A model generated the notes under the pieces. The model was not told the origin of the DNA. It searched no databases and saw only the letters and a list, made by a program, of their open reading frames with translations. Below are positions 29,075 to 38,629 of a stretch of DNA of 64,000 nt, piece after piece. The stretch comes from Fidelibacterota bacterium (GTDB taxonomy: Bacteria > Fidelibacterota > UBA2242 > JAFGTP01). Made by a program: the position numbers and the translations under genes. The first letter of the stretch is position 1. Every line of letters starts with the position of its first letter. The DNA lies in contig JAFGTP010000011.1 in assembly GCA_016934035.1 (NCBI GenBank), positions 164,535 to 228,534 on the forward strand, written 5' to 3'.

Positions 29075-30790
29075 ATGAAGAAAATTAGAGTGATTATATT
29101 CACATTGTTAATGGTAATATTGGTAGAGGCAAAATTTCAAAAGACAGCACTATTGACCCAAAATCCGGAACAATATCGAAAAGTGGAAATGAATATCTAC
29201 CTTGAAGCCGACTGGCAGAATCCTTATGATGCCGCCGATATTTCACTGGACATGATTGCGATTTCACCATCGGATAATGAACAAACCGTCCCCTGCTTTT
29301 TTGAGTCCGGGAAAAGTGGTGAAAAATCGATCTGGAAAGTTCGTTTCATGCCTGCTGAAGCGGGAAAATATTCTTATTATTTCCTTTTGAAACAGAAAGA
29401 TAACAAAACGATTCAGACAAAAAAGAGGAAGTTTTCCGTCAGGCCATCAGATGCCAAAGGCATTCTCCATGTCAATAATCACTGGACATTGCGATATGAT
29501 AATGGCGATTTGTTTCGCGGCATTGGCGAGAATATTTGTTGGGAATCCAGAGACAATGATGATTCCAGATATTTTCGGGAATTGCATGAAGACAAGCGGT
29601 TCAATTATGAATATATGGTGCGGAAACTGGCTGCCAATGGTGGCAATTTCTTTCGTACCTGGATGATTTACTGGAACCTGCCCGTTGATTGGAAAAACCT
29701 TCGGAACAATAGTCGTTACACGGATTCAGAAAGCTTGTATAACCCAAGTGCTATGAAGAAAATGGACCGTTTGGTGGAATTATGTGATTCTCTTGAGGTA
29801 CATGTCATGGTAGCCCTGGAAAGTCACGTGGGATATATGGGTGAAGGCTGGGACATCAGTCCTTACAATCTGAAAAATGGTGGCACAGCGAAAACGCCGA
29901 CTGAATTTTTTACTCTCGAAAGTGCGAAAAAACAATATAAAAATAAACTCCGGCTCATGGTAGCACGCTACGGTTATAGTCCTGCTATCGGCATGTGGGA
30001 ATTTTTTAATGAAATTGATAATGTCATGTATCATGGAAAACAGGAAGAGCATATTCCCGATGAAATTATAACCAGATGGCATGATGAAATGAGCAGTTAC
30101 CTGAAAGAAATTGATCCCTATGATCACATCGTCACCACCTCTGTTTCACATCGGGAAGTAGCCGGTTTGTGGAACTTGAAAAATATGGATATCAACCAGA
30201 AACATATCTACAAATATACAGGAGCAATTCCAGAAATTTTGCAGGAATCCAGCAAAAAATATAATAAACCCTTCATCATCGGTGAATTTGGATATGAATG
30301 GGACTGGAGCCAGAATTTCAATGATTTTGCTGATGAGATGGATAGTGATTTTAAACGGGGGCTCTGGTATGGATTGTTCAATCCAACCCCTGTATTGCCG
30401 ATGTCCTGGTGGTGGGAATTTTTTGAGAATCGTGGCATGATGGCCTATTTTCAAAATGTTCGCAAAATCAGCGATGAAATGATAAAGTCCGGCAAGGGTG
30501 ATTTTGAACAGATTGCGATTCAATCAAAGCACGATAATCAAAAGGTGTTTGGTGTGCAATGCGGGGGAAAAATTTACATCTATGTATATAACCGGAATGA
30601 ATTCAAAGGGCCGGTGGGTTTGGATTTTGATGACAAAATTTCCTTTGCAGAAATTCAGTATTATAATTGTGAAACCGGAGAATATCACCAAATTTATGAT
30701 GCAAAACTATCAAATAAATCATTAACATTTGATAAACTGAATATACCCGGAAAGTCTGATATTATTTTAATTTTATCTCTGGATAAATAA
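29075..30790 (+). CDS. DUF5060/GH5-type glycoside hydrolase
   Basis: This 571-aa exported protein has a signal peptide (about 1-20), a DUF5060-like beta domain (about 25-125; PYDAADISLDMIAISP), a GH5-type barrel (about 130-480) and a short C-terminal beta domain. MWEFFNEIDN carries the acid/base Glu and IIGEFGYEWDWS the nucleophile Glu. It has the same core as the gene at 9383 but without CBM, Ig or sorting modules, so it is probably periplasmic and works on imported oligosaccharides. It starts 20 bp after the cupin gene and ends before the MITE-like element at 30844, likely the end of this operon. Substrate is inferred as mannan or glucomannan. Confidence 0.83.
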   Translation: MKKIRVIIFTLLMVILVEAKFQKTALLTQNPEQYRKVEMNIYLEADWQNPYDAADISLDMIAISPSDNEQTVPCFFESGKSGEKSIWKVRFMPAEAGKYSYYFLLKQKDNKTIQTKKRKFSVRPSDAKGILHVNNHWTLRYDNGDLFRGIGENICWESRDNDDSRYFRELHEDKRFNYEYMVRKLAANGGNFFRTWMIYWNLPVDWKNLRNNSRYTDSESLYNPSAMKKMDRLVELCDSLEVHVMVALESHVGYMGEGWDISPYNLKNGGTAKTPTEFFTLESAKKQYKNKLRLMVARYGYSPAIGMWEFFNEIDNVMYHGKQEEHIPDEIITRWHDEMSSYLKEIDPYDHIVTTSVSHREVAGLWNLKNMDINQKHIYKYTGAIPEILQESSKKYNKPFIIGEFGYEWDWSQNFNDFADEMDSDFKRGLWYGLFNPTPVLPMSWWWEFFENRGMMAYFQNVRKISDEMIKSGKGDFEQIAIQSKHDNQKVFGVQCGGKIYIYVYNRNEFKGPVGLDFDDKISFAEIQYYNCETGEYHQIYDAKLSNKSLTFDKLNIPGKSDIILILSLDK

Positions 30791-30843
30791 AGATTAAAAA
30801 GAAAAACTGTTCTTTTATATTGGTTTTAAATCTCCATTGCTGA

Positions 30844-30972
30844 GGCTGTCCCAAAAGCCCCCGATTGCTGTCATTCCGAACAAAGTGAGGAATCTCAAAC
30901 GTATGAAACTAAGATACTTTGCTTCGCTCTGCATGACAACTTCGAAGTCGTTATTAGGCTTTTGGGACAGCC
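30844..30972. mobile_element. MITE-like element, 129 bp, 16-bp perfect terminal inverted repeats
   Basis: GGCTGTCCCAAAAGCC (30844-30859) and its exact reverse complement (30957-30972) bound a 129-bp non-coding stretch. Inside lie two further arms that roughly mirror each other: TGTCATTCCGAACAAAGTGA at 30869 and, on the other strand, TGTCATGCAGAGCGAAGCAA. Both resemble interspersed repeats common in bacterial genomes. No coding capacity is present. The element sits in a 273-bp gap between two genes of the saccharide locus. No clear target-site duplication is visible. Confidence 0.75.
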
Positions 30973-31063
30973 ATAAACGATAGGAAAAATTAATAGTACG
31001 AAATTACTATCAAATTCATAGTGAAAAATTTTTAGATATTAAATAAAAATCGCGGAGAATAGA

Positions 31064-31903
31064 ATGAAAAAATTTACCAAAATATTGTTATTAACAGGAT
31101 TGATTATGCTTACAACCCAAAGTTTCGCACAGGATTCAAATTTTTACATTTACCTCTGCTTCGGCCAGTCCAATATGGAAGGTCAGGGAGAAATACAGGA
31201 GCAAGATAGAAAAGTAGATGTGCGATTTCAGGTGCTGCAGTCTTACGATTGCTCAAATCTGGCCCGTGAAGGCGGCAAATGGTATCCGGCTGTTCCACCG
31301 CTTTGCCAATGCTACTCCGGACTTTCACCAGCCGATTATTTTGGCCGGACAATGGTAGCGATATTGCCGGACAGCATCAAAATCGGCGTTATCAATGTTG
31401 CCATTGGCGGCTGCGATATTCGTATCTTTGACAAGGAACATTATCTGGATTTTGATGATACATACAAAGAGGACTGGTTTGTCGACAAGGTAAAAGCCTA
31501 CAACGGAAATCCATACAATCATCTGTTACAACTGGCAAAAATCGCCCAAAAATCCGGTGTCATCAAAGGCATTCTACTTCATCAGGGTGAAACCAATACC
31601 AGTGATGAGCAATGGCCTAATTACGTCAATAAGGTTTATACCGATATGCTGAAAGACCTGACAGTTCTGGCTGAAGATGTACCGCTGCTTGCCGGAGAGG
31701 TTGTTGGCGAAGATAATGATGGTGTTTGTGCTGCGATGAATCCAATTATCAATAAACTGCCTGATACAATTCACACCGCACATGTGATTTCATCAAAAGG
31801 ATGTGATGTTAAAGAAGATAAAGTCCACTTCAATGCTGAAGGATACAGAAAACTCGGACGACGTTACGCTGTGAAAATGCTGGAAATAATGGGTGTTTTG
31901 TAA
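31064..31903 (+). CDS. SGNH acetylesterase (sialate-O-acetylesterase/CE6-like domain)
   Basis: This 279-aa exported enzyme has a signal peptide (1-22). The domain is of the SASA/CE6 type: YLCFGQSNMEGQG gives the nucleophile Ser (about residue 36) in block I, IGGCD the oxyanion region, LHQGETNTSD a conserved block, and DKVHFNAEGYRKLG the Asp/His pair near the C-terminus. Such enzymes remove O-acetyl groups from xylan or mannan. GGAG precedes the ATG. With the CE2-type gene at 1-418 and the larger esterase at 40147, it gives the locus three deacetylases, which points to an acetylated substrate such as glucomannan. Confidence 0.87.
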   Translation: MKKFTKILLLTGLIMLTTQSFAQDSNFYIYLCFGQSNMEGQGEIQEQDRKVDVRFQVLQSYDCSNLAREGGKWYPAVPPLCQCYSGLSPADYFGRTMVAILPDSIKIGVINVAIGGCDIRIFDKEHYLDFDDTYKEDWFVDKVKAYNGNPYNHLLQLAKIAQKSGVIKGILLHQGETNTSDEQWPNYVNKVYTDMLKDLTVLAEDVPLLAGEVVGEDNDGVCAAMNPIINKLPDTIHTAHVISSKGCDVKEDKVHFNAEGYRKLGRRYAVKMLEIMGVL

Positions 31904-31960
31904 TCGATAAAGAACTTTCCGGGGGGCTTTATTAGCAACAAATGATAAGGAGAAATAAAA

Positions 31961-33100
31961 TTGAAAAAACCACTGATGAGTATGATCTGGATGATGATGT
32001 TTTTCGGAATGACCTGCGGCGACAGTACTACAAAGTCGAATCAATCGGTATCGGACCTTATTGATCCCAATGCCACCCAGGAAACCATTCATCTTTATCA
32101 TTATCTCAAAGAAAATTCCGGCAGTTCCCTAATGTTTGGTATGCATGACGCTACGGGATATGGCGTTGGCTGGAGCAATGATGACCGCCGCAGTGATGTC
32201 AAAGATGTCTGCGGTGATTATCCGGCTGTATTCAGTTGGGATTTTCTCACGATGTTTGAAAATGAAACAGAAGCAGCGCGCATGCTTGATAGAATTCAAT
32301 TCGCCTACAATTCGGGTGGCATCAATACGATTTGCTGGCATTTCCGTGATTATGAAAAGAATAGTTTCTATGCCGATGGCCTTCAATATGCCGTGGTTCC
32401 ATCCATCTTACCCGTTGGAAAATATCATGAAAATTATAAGCTCAGTCTGATACAGATTGCCGAATTTGCCCGAAAATGCCGGGGAAAAAAGGGTGAATTA
32501 ATTCCAATCATTTTTCGTCCCTTCCATGAGCAAAACGGTTCTTGGTTCTGGTGGGGGAAAGGTCATCGTACGGAGCAGCAATACATTGATTTATGGCAAT
32601 TTACGGTGCATTATCTGCGTGATACACTGGAAGTTCACAATTTTATTTATGCTTTTTCACCTGATGGCAATCAGTGGGAAAACAAAACAGACTATCTGAC
32701 AGATTATCCTGGTGATGACTATGTGGACATGTTTGGTGTGGATTTTTATTTTCCTAACGGTGACGCCTTAACCATTACAAGATTTCAGCAACGATGCCGT
32801 CATATTGTGGAATATGCTCAGGAACGTGACAAAGTCGCAGCAGTCACAGAAGCCGGCAGCCGCAAAGACTGGCAATTATCAGAATTAGCTATTCCCAATT
32901 GGTTCACGACTTGTTTGCTGGCTCCGATCAAAGGGGATGATATCGCCAAAGATGTCTCCTTTGCCTGTGTCTGGCGCAATGCATCAACTACTCATCATTT
33001 TGCCCCTTATCCGGGACATTCCTCAGTGCCGGATTTTTTAATATTTTATAACGACGATTATACCATGTTTTTGAAAGATTTGGAAAAAGTATATCAGTGA
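31961..33100 (+). CDS. GH26 beta-mannanase lipoprotein
   Basis: This 379-aa protein starts at a TTG preceded by AAGGAG. A lipoprotein signal ends in FFGMTC (Cys at about 19). The GH26 barrel fills the rest: LMFGMHDATGYGVGW near the N-terminus, acid/base Glu in RPFHEQNGSWFWWG, and nucleophile Glu in AVTEAGSRKD. The N-terminal part and HEQNG differ from the HEMN-type copies in this locus, so it is a separate GH26 branch, like the mannan-exo or mannobiohydrolase-type enzymes of other bacteria. That finer activity is a guess. Lack of a sorting domain suggests action at the membrane on imported oligosaccharides. Confidence 0.87.
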   Translation: MKKPLMSMIWMMMFFGMTCGDSTTKSNQSVSDLIDPNATQETIHLYHYLKENSGSSLMFGMHDATGYGVGWSNDDRRSDVKDVCGDYPAVFSWDFLTMFENETEAARMLDRIQFAYNSGGINTICWHFRDYEKNSFYADGLQYAVVPSILPVGKYHENYKLSLIQIAEFARKCRGKKGELIPIIFRPFHEQNGSWFWWGKGHRTEQQYIDLWQFTVHYLRDTLEVHNFIYAFSPDGNQWENKTDYLTDYPGDDYVDMFGVDFYFPNGDALTITRFQQRCRHIVEYAQERDKVAAVTEAGSRKDWQLSELAIPNWFTTCLLAPIKGDDIAKDVSFACVWRNASTTHHFAPYPGHSSVPDFLIFYNDDYTMFLKDLEKVYQ

Positions 33101-33310
33101 GCATCTGGTAATTAAAAGAGGGTGGCTTTAAGCCTGTTCCATTCAAAATGATAACGACTACAAAAAAACTGAAAAGAGTGATTTAGCCAGAAATTGAGAT
33201 ACTCCTTTTTATTCTGCAAAACAACTTGAGAAATAAAAATATTTTTTGAAACGGTTTGATTTTTCAAAAAATCTGTTAATTTTAATAGAATTTTTAAGGG
33301 GGCAAAGGAT

Positions 33311-34444
33311 ATGAAAAAATCACTCTTTTTTCCGATGACAATTCTTTACATTATTTCACTGCTAAAAACCTGTCAACAAGAGGTCAATGCGAGGTTTGAA
33401 ATGAAAACCTGGGGAAAATCCAGTGATACTGAAAATGTAAACCTTTACACGCTTGAAAACAGCCGGGGTGCAAGAATGCAGGTCACGAATTACGGTGCTA
33501 TCATTGTATCACTGACCATGCCGGATAAAAATGGCAAATATGAAGATATTGTTTTGGGGTATGATAATCTGGAGGATTATTTAAAAGTGAATCCCTATTT
33601 TGGCGCTATTGTTGGCCGGTTCGGCAACCGAATAGCCTTCGGAAAATTTTCAATCGGCGAAACAGAATATCAGGTACCGGTAAATAGTGGAGAAAATCAC
33701 TTGCACGGCGGATTCGAAGGCTTTGACAAAGTCCTATGGTCAGCCCGGGAAAAACCGGTTGACAGGGGAGTTGCCATTGAATTAATTTACAATAGTCCGG
33801 ATGGTGAAATGGGCTATCCCGGTAATTTTACACTTATGGTGACCTACACCCTGACCGATGATAATGAACTGATTATCGATTACCAGGGCAGCACCGATCA
33901 GGCGACAATTGTGAATCCCACCCATCATTCCTATTTTAACCTCACTGGTAATTATGGCACTATACTTAATCATCGTTTAATGATCAATGCAGAACAATAC
34001 ACGCCTGTCAATAACCTCCTGATTCCTACAGGGGAAATTGCTCCGGTGGATGGGACACCCATGGATTTTCGTAAAGCCAAAGAAATCGGGCGGGATATTC
34101 AACTGGATTTTGAGCAATTAACCTTTGGCTTTGGTTATGACCATAATTGGGTACTGAGCGGCAAACTCGGTAAGATGAAACTGGCGGCAACACTTTTTGA
34201 GCCGGTCAGCGGACGGTTGATGGAAGTCTTTACCACAGAACCGGGCATCCAGTTTTATTCCGGGAATTTTCTGGATGGCACGATAACTGGTAAATATGAT
34301 GTGATTTACAATTATCGTGATGGATTATGCCTCGAGGCTCAGCATTTTCCCGATTCTCCCAACAAGCCTGATTTTCCATCAGTTGTATTAAATCCCGGTG
34401 AAATTTACACACAAAAGACAGTTTATAAATTTTCAACCAGATAA
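33311..34444 (+). CDS. galM: Aldose 1-epimerase (galactose mutarotase), exported
   Basis: This 377-aa protein is a mutarotase of the GalM type. An N-terminal hydrophobic segment ending near LLKTC suggests export, perhaps as a lipoprotein with an atypical lipobox. Key motifs: TNYGAIIVSLTMPDK, VGRFGNRIA, NHLHGGFEGFDK (catalytic His), NPTHHSYFNLTG (second catalytic His region), YDHNWVL, and the acid EAQHFPDSPN near the C-terminus, where Glu is the catalytic base. It interconverts alpha and beta anomers of free sugars. It is directly upstream of the sugar symporter, so it probably prepares arabinose, galactose or mannose for uptake in the right anomeric form. Confidence 0.92.
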   Translation: MKKSLFFPMTILYIISLLKTCQQEVNARFEMKTWGKSSDTENVNLYTLENSRGARMQVTNYGAIIVSLTMPDKNGKYEDIVLGYDNLEDYLKVNPYFGAIVGRFGNRIAFGKFSIGETEYQVPVNSGENHLHGGFEGFDKVLWSAREKPVDRGVAIELIYNSPDGEMGYPGNFTLMVTYTLTDDNELIIDYQGSTDQATIVNPTHHSYFNLTGNYGTILNHRLMINAEQYTPVNNLLIPTGEIAPVDGTPMDFRKAKEIGRDIQLDFEQLTFGFGYDHNWVLSGKLGKMKLAATLFEPVSGRLMEVFTTEPGIQFYSGNFLDGTITGKYDVIYNYRDGLCLEAQHFPDSPNKPDFPSVVLNPGEIYTQKTVYKFSTR

Positions 34445-34461
34445 AAACAAAGGGGGGTACT

Positions 34462-36219
34462 ATGTCGTCAACTTTAGCAATTTTTGACTGGATTATTATT
34501 CTGGGATATTTTATCATCATCCTGGGACTGGCCTGGTGGGTCATCAAACAAAAACAGGACACATCGGATGATTATTTTCTGGCCGGTCGCCATCTGGGAT
34601 GGTTCATTGTGGGCGCTTCCATTTTTGCATCCAATATTGGTTCCGAACACCTGGTGGGGTTGGCAGGTTCCGGTGCTACTGACGGGGTGGCCATGGCGCA
34701 TTATGAGCTCCATGCCTGGTGTCTGTTGGTTTTAGGGTGGGTCATGGTGCCTTTTTATATGCGTTCCAAAGTGTTTACAATGCCGGAATTTTTGGAACGC
34801 CGGTTTTCGCCTACAGCCCGAACCACTTTGTCGGTCATTTCCCTCGTAGCCTACGTCCTGACAAAAATTGCAGTGGGCATATTTGCCGGCGGAATTGTCT
34901 TCAGTGTATTACTGCCGGAACTCAATCTTTGGGGAATGGATAGTTTTTGGATTGGTTCGATCCTGGTGATCATTTTAACAGGACTCTATACAGTATTGGG
35001 CGGTTTAAGAGCCGTGGCATATACCGAGGCTTTACAAACGGTGATACTGATTTTCGGTTCAATCCTGGTGACCATATTCGGATTGAAAGCTCTGGGCGGA
35101 TGGAGTGTTTTGCGCGAGACTCTGGGTTCTGACGCCTTCAATCTTTGGAAGCCAATGATACCGGAAGGAATTCAGGGGACCTGGGCACCTGTGCTCGAAA
35201 AAGGAAAAATGGCCTGGTATTTCAATGATAATTATCCCTGGCTGGGAATGCTTTTTTGTGCGCCTATTGTGGGACTCTGGTACTGGACAACAGACCAGTA
35301 TATTGTTCAGCGAACTCTCGGTGCTCCCAATGAAAAGGAAGCTCGTCGCGGCTCGATAGCCGCTGGGTTTCTCAAATTGTTACCGGTTTTTATATTTATC
35401 ATTCCCGGTATGATTTCTCTGGCCCTGGCTGAAACCGGACTCAGTCCTGAAATTCAAGCCCAGTTGCTGGATGCCAATGGTGAAATCATTCGGGAAAATG
35501 CCCAGAGTGCTTTTCCGTTATTGGTTGCCTATGTGCTGCCTGTCGGTGTGCGCGGCATTGTGGTGGCCGGTCTTCTGGCTGCGCTGATGAGTTCCCTGGC
35601 TGGAATTTTTAATGCTTCTGCGACTCTCTTTACCATTGATTTTTATGCCCGGATAAAACCGAATGCCAGTCAAAAAAACCTGGTGAAAATTGGTCGAATT
35701 GCCACCTTTGTTATGGTTATCATTGGCTTGATCTGGATTCCTGTAATCAAAGGCGGAAAAGGACTTTATGATTATCTTCAGGGCGTTCAATCCTACCTGG
35801 CACCTCCGATCGCCGTAGTATTTTTCATGGGAGTTTTTTGGAAGCGTATGAATGCGAAAGGGGCCATGGCCACACTGATTACCGGTTTTGCTATGGGGCT
35901 TTTTCGTCTTGCTGTCGATACGCCGGTCAAACTGTTAAATGCCTATGAATATACAAAAGGGTCTTTTTTCTGGGTTATCAATAATATTTTCTTTCAGTAT
36001 TACAGTATGTTAATCACCCTGGTCTGTATAATCGTGGCAATCATTGTGAGCAAAGCCACGGAAGAACCCTCTTATGAAAAGATCAGCGGTCTGACTTTTG
36101 GCACTACCACCGATGATCATCGACGTGAGTCCAGGTCCAGTTGGAATACCGGTGATGTTGTCTCATCTGTGCTTCTGGTTATTATCATTGTATTAATTTA
36201 TATGAGTTTTACCGGTTGA
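34462..36219 (+). CDS. Sodium:solute symporter (SSS family, SGLT-like)
   Basis: This 585-aa integral membrane protein of about 14 helices matches the SSS/SGLT family in length and motifs: DYFLAGRHLGWFIVGASIFASNIGSEHLVGLAGSGA in the first helices (substrate and sodium site region), LGGLRAVAYTEALQ, and QYIVQRTLGA in the later helices. It imports a sugar together with sodium across the inner membrane. A strong AAGGGGGG site lies before the ATG. It sits between galM and araB, so L-arabinose or another monosaccharide released outside is the most likely substrate. Related transporters also carry galactose, glucose and mannose. It is the only transporter seen in the locus. Confidence 0.93.
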   Translation: MSSTLAIFDWIIILGYFIIILGLAWWVIKQKQDTSDDYFLAGRHLGWFIVGASIFASNIGSEHLVGLAGSGATDGVAMAHYELHAWCLLVLGWVMVPFYMRSKVFTMPEFLERRFSPTARTTLSVISLVAYVLTKIAVGIFAGGIVFSVLLPELNLWGMDSFWIGSILVIILTGLYTVLGGLRAVAYTEALQTVILIFGSILVTIFGLKALGGWSVLRETLGSDAFNLWKPMIPEGIQGTWAPVLEKGKMAWYFNDNYPWLGMLFCAPIVGLWYWTTDQYIVQRTLGAPNEKEARRGSIAAGFLKLLPVFIFIIPGMISLALAETGLSPEIQAQLLDANGEIIRENAQSAFPLLVAYVLPVGVRGIVVAGLLAALMSSLAGIFNASATLFTIDFYARIKPNASQKNLVKIGRIATFVMVIIGLIWIPVIKGGKGLYDYLQGVQSYLAPPIAVVFFMGVFWKRMNAKGAMATLITGFAMGLFRLAVDTPVKLLNAYEYTKGSFFWVINNIFFQYYSMLITLVCIIVAIIVSKATEEPSYEKISGLTFGTTTDDHRRESRSSWNTGDVVSSVLLVIIIVLIYMSFTG

Positions 36220-36238
36220 TTCAGGTTTATTGGATACT

Positions 36239-37921
36239 ATGAAGAAAAAATATACAATAGGCCTGGATTATGGAACTAATTCTGTCCGCTGTGTCATTGT
36301 TGATATTTACAACGGCATTGAAATAGCCACGGCTGTCTGGAATTATGAATCTGGTGATAAAGGCATAATTCTCGATCAAAAAGACCATAATCTGGCGCGG
36401 CAGAACCCGGCGGATTATATCAAAGGCTTTATGATCAGTATCACAGAAGTTCTTAAAATCGCAAGTCAATCAATTCCGGAATTTTCATCCAGTAATATCA
36501 TTGGTATGGGCGTGGATACAACCGGTTCCACTCCTATGCCAGTTGATGAATCCGGCGTGCCGCTCAGTATGCTGACAAAATTCAGCACCAACCCAAATGC
36601 CATGGCCTGGCTCTGGAAAGACCACACAGCTTATGCTGAAGCTGCGGAAATTACAGAACTTGCCAAAAAGGAAAAACCGGAATATCTGGACAAATGTGGC
36701 GGTGTCTATTCATCGGAATGGTTCTTCAGCAAAATACTCCATTGTCGGCGTCGGGACCCGGAAGTTTTTCAGGCCGCTTTCAGTTGGGTTGAGTGCTGTG
36801 ATTTTATTCCGGCATTGCTGACGGGAAATCAGAAACCGGAAAAGATTCGTCGCAGTCGCTGTGCAGCCGGGCATAAAGCCATGTTCAATGATGACTGGGG
36901 CGGCTTACCGTCAGAAGAATTTCTGGCGAAGTTGGACCCGGAAATGGCGGCTCTTCGCAGTCGCCTATATGATGGAACTTGCCAGGCTGATGAAATCGCC
37001 GGGCATCTTACGGATGATTGGGCAAAAAAACTGGGTTTGACAACTGGTCTTCCGGTGGCAATCGGTGCTTTCGATGCCCACCTTGGCGCCATTGGCTCCG
37101 GTATCAAACCGGGAACTTTGGTGAAAATCATTGGCACTTCTACCTGTGATATTGTGATTTCTGACAAACCGGTGGAAAAGGTACCCGGAATTTGCGGCAT
37201 CGTCAAAGGTTCTGTATTGCCCGATGTTATTGGACTGGAAGCCGGTCAATCGGCAGTTGGTGATATCTTCAACTGGTTTGTGGAAAAAATCCAGCCCGGC
37301 GGGGCAAAGGCCGGTTCACACGAAGAACTGACTCGCAAAGCTGCTGAACTAAAACCCGGGGAATCAGGATTATTGGCCCTGGACTGGAATAATGGCAACC
37401 GTACTGTGCTGGTTGACCAGCGGCTCACAGGATTGCTGATAGGCCAGACATTACACACCCGGCCTGAAGAAATATACCGCGCGCTCATCGAATCTACGGC
37501 TTTCGGTGCCCTGGTCATCATTAATCGTTTTGAAGAAAACGGAATAGCAATAAACGAGGTGGTCAACTGCGGTGGTATTTCTGAAAAAAATGAACTGATC
37601 ATGCAGATTTATGCTGATATCACAAATCGAGAAATGAAAATTTCACATTCCGCTCAAACCTGCGCTCTCGGATCTGCTGTGGCCGCTGCTGTGGCGGCCG
37701 GCACAGAAAACGGCGGTTATGAAGATTTTGCAGCTGCCCAAAGTAATATGTGCTGTACTCGGAAAAAGGTCTTTAAACCGATCGCTGAACATCATGCCAT
37801 TTACAGCAAACTTTTCAGACTCTACATGCAGTTGCATGATGGTTTTGGTCTGGCCGGTAAGGTGGATCTGTACAATGTTATGAAAGACCTGCTGGCCGTT
37901 AAAGAAGAGGTAAAACGATAG
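36239..37921 (+). CDS. araB: Ribulokinase
   Basis: This protein of about 560 aa is an FGGY-family carbohydrate kinase of the AraB type: YTIGLDYGTNSVRCVIVD at the N-terminus, GVDTTGSTPMPVD, GGVYSSEWFFSKI, AAGHKAMFND, AFDAHLGAIGSGIKPGTLVKIIGTSTCDI (ATP site) and VNCGGISEKNELIMQIYADIT near the C-terminus. It phosphorylates L-ribulose to L-ribulose-5-phosphate. I chose the ATG at 36239 because MKKKYTIG is the usual start; a TTG at 36230 is possible. Its stop codon touches the araD start, with no spacer, so the two are translated together. It also follows the transporter closely. Confidence 0.95.
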   Translation: MKKKYTIGLDYGTNSVRCVIVDIYNGIEIATAVWNYESGDKGIILDQKDHNLARQNPADYIKGFMISITEVLKIASQSIPEFSSSNIIGMGVDTTGSTPMPVDESGVPLSMLTKFSTNPNAMAWLWKDHTAYAEAAEITELAKKEKPEYLDKCGGVYSSEWFFSKILHCRRRDPEVFQAAFSWVECCDFIPALLTGNQKPEKIRRSRCAAGHKAMFNDDWGGLPSEEFLAKLDPEMAALRSRLYDGTCQADEIAGHLTDDWAKKLGLTTGLPVAIGAFDAHLGAIGSGIKPGTLVKIIGTSTCDIVISDKPVEKVPGICGIVKGSVLPDVIGLEAGQSAVGDIFNWFVEKIQPGGAKAGSHEELTRKAAELKPGESGLLALDWNNGNRTVLVDQRLTGLLIGQTLHTRPEEIYRALIESTAFGALVIINRFEENGIAINEVVNCGGISEKNELIMQIYADITNREMKISHSAQTCALGSAVAAAVAAGTENGGYEDFAAAQSNMCCTRKKVFKPIAEHHAIYSKLFRLYMQLHDGFGLAGKVDLYNVMKDLLAVKEEVKR

Positions 37922-38614
37922 ATGTTTCAGGATTTAAAAGAGCGTGTCTGCCGCGCCAACCTTGATCTGAAAATCCATGGATTGGTTATTCTCAGCTGGG
38001 GCAATGTCAGTGAAATTGACAGAAAATCCGGTGTCATTGCCATCAAACCCAGCGGTATTTCCTATGATGATTTTCGTCCTGACGATGTGGTCCTGGTGGA
38101 CCTGGACGGGAAGGTTATCGATGGACAATTGAATCCGTCATCGGATACTCCCACTCATCTTGAATTATATAAAAATTTTCCGGAAATAGGCGGTGTCTGC
38201 CATACCCATTCACCCTATGCCACCATGTGGGCCCAGGCCAAAATGGAAATTCCCTGTCTCGGAACAACCCACGGGGACCATTTTTTCGGCAGGGTTCCTG
38301 TTACCCGGGAATTGAGAGAAGAAGAAATCCTCAATAATTACGAACGCAACACGGGAAAAGTCATTGTAGAACGACTGACAAACCTCAAAACCCTGGAAAA
38401 TCCGGCGGTTCTGGTGGCCTGTCACGGCCCTTTTACCTGGGGGGAAACTGCTAAAGCAGCTGTGATTCATGCCCTGATTTTGGAGGAAGTAGCCAAAATT
38501 GCTTTAGGTACATGGGCCCTCAATCCCGGATCTGAAGATATTTCGAAAACATTATTAAATAAACATTTTTTACGGAAACATGGCAAAAACGCCACTTATG
38601 GACAAAAAAAATAA
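37922..38614 (+). CDS. araD: L-ribulose-5-phosphate 4-epimerase
   Basis: This 230-aa protein is a class II aldolase/epimerase of the AraD type. Metal ligands are expected in HTHSPYATMWAQA (about 97-109) and in the later VACHGPFTWG histidine (about 171). SWGNVSEID and IKPSGISYDDF bind the phosphate, and GTTHGDHFFG is typical of AraD. It converts L-ribulose-5-phosphate to D-xylulose-5-phosphate, which enters the pentose phosphate pathway. The ATG follows the araB stop with no gap. Together with araB and the isomerase downstream it completes L-arabinose catabolism. Confidence 0.95.
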   Translation: MFQDLKERVCRANLDLKIHGLVILSWGNVSEIDRKSGVIAIKPSGISYDDFRPDDVVLVDLDGKVIDGQLNPSSDTPTHLELYKNFPEIGGVCHTHSPYATMWAQAKMEIPCLGTTHGDHFFGRVPVTRELREEEILNNYERNTGKVIVERLTNLKTLENPAVLVACHGPFTWGETAKAAVIHALILEEVAKIALGTWALNPGSEDISKTLLNKHFLRKHGKNATYGQKK

Positions 38615-38629
38615 TATAAGAGGAAAACT

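Noticed and set aside
33246..33258. TGAAACGGTTTGA-like dyad before galM as a LacI or catabolite operator
   Set aside because: The arms are only four bases, the centre does not match TTTCGAAA, and such AT-rich dyads are expected by chance here.
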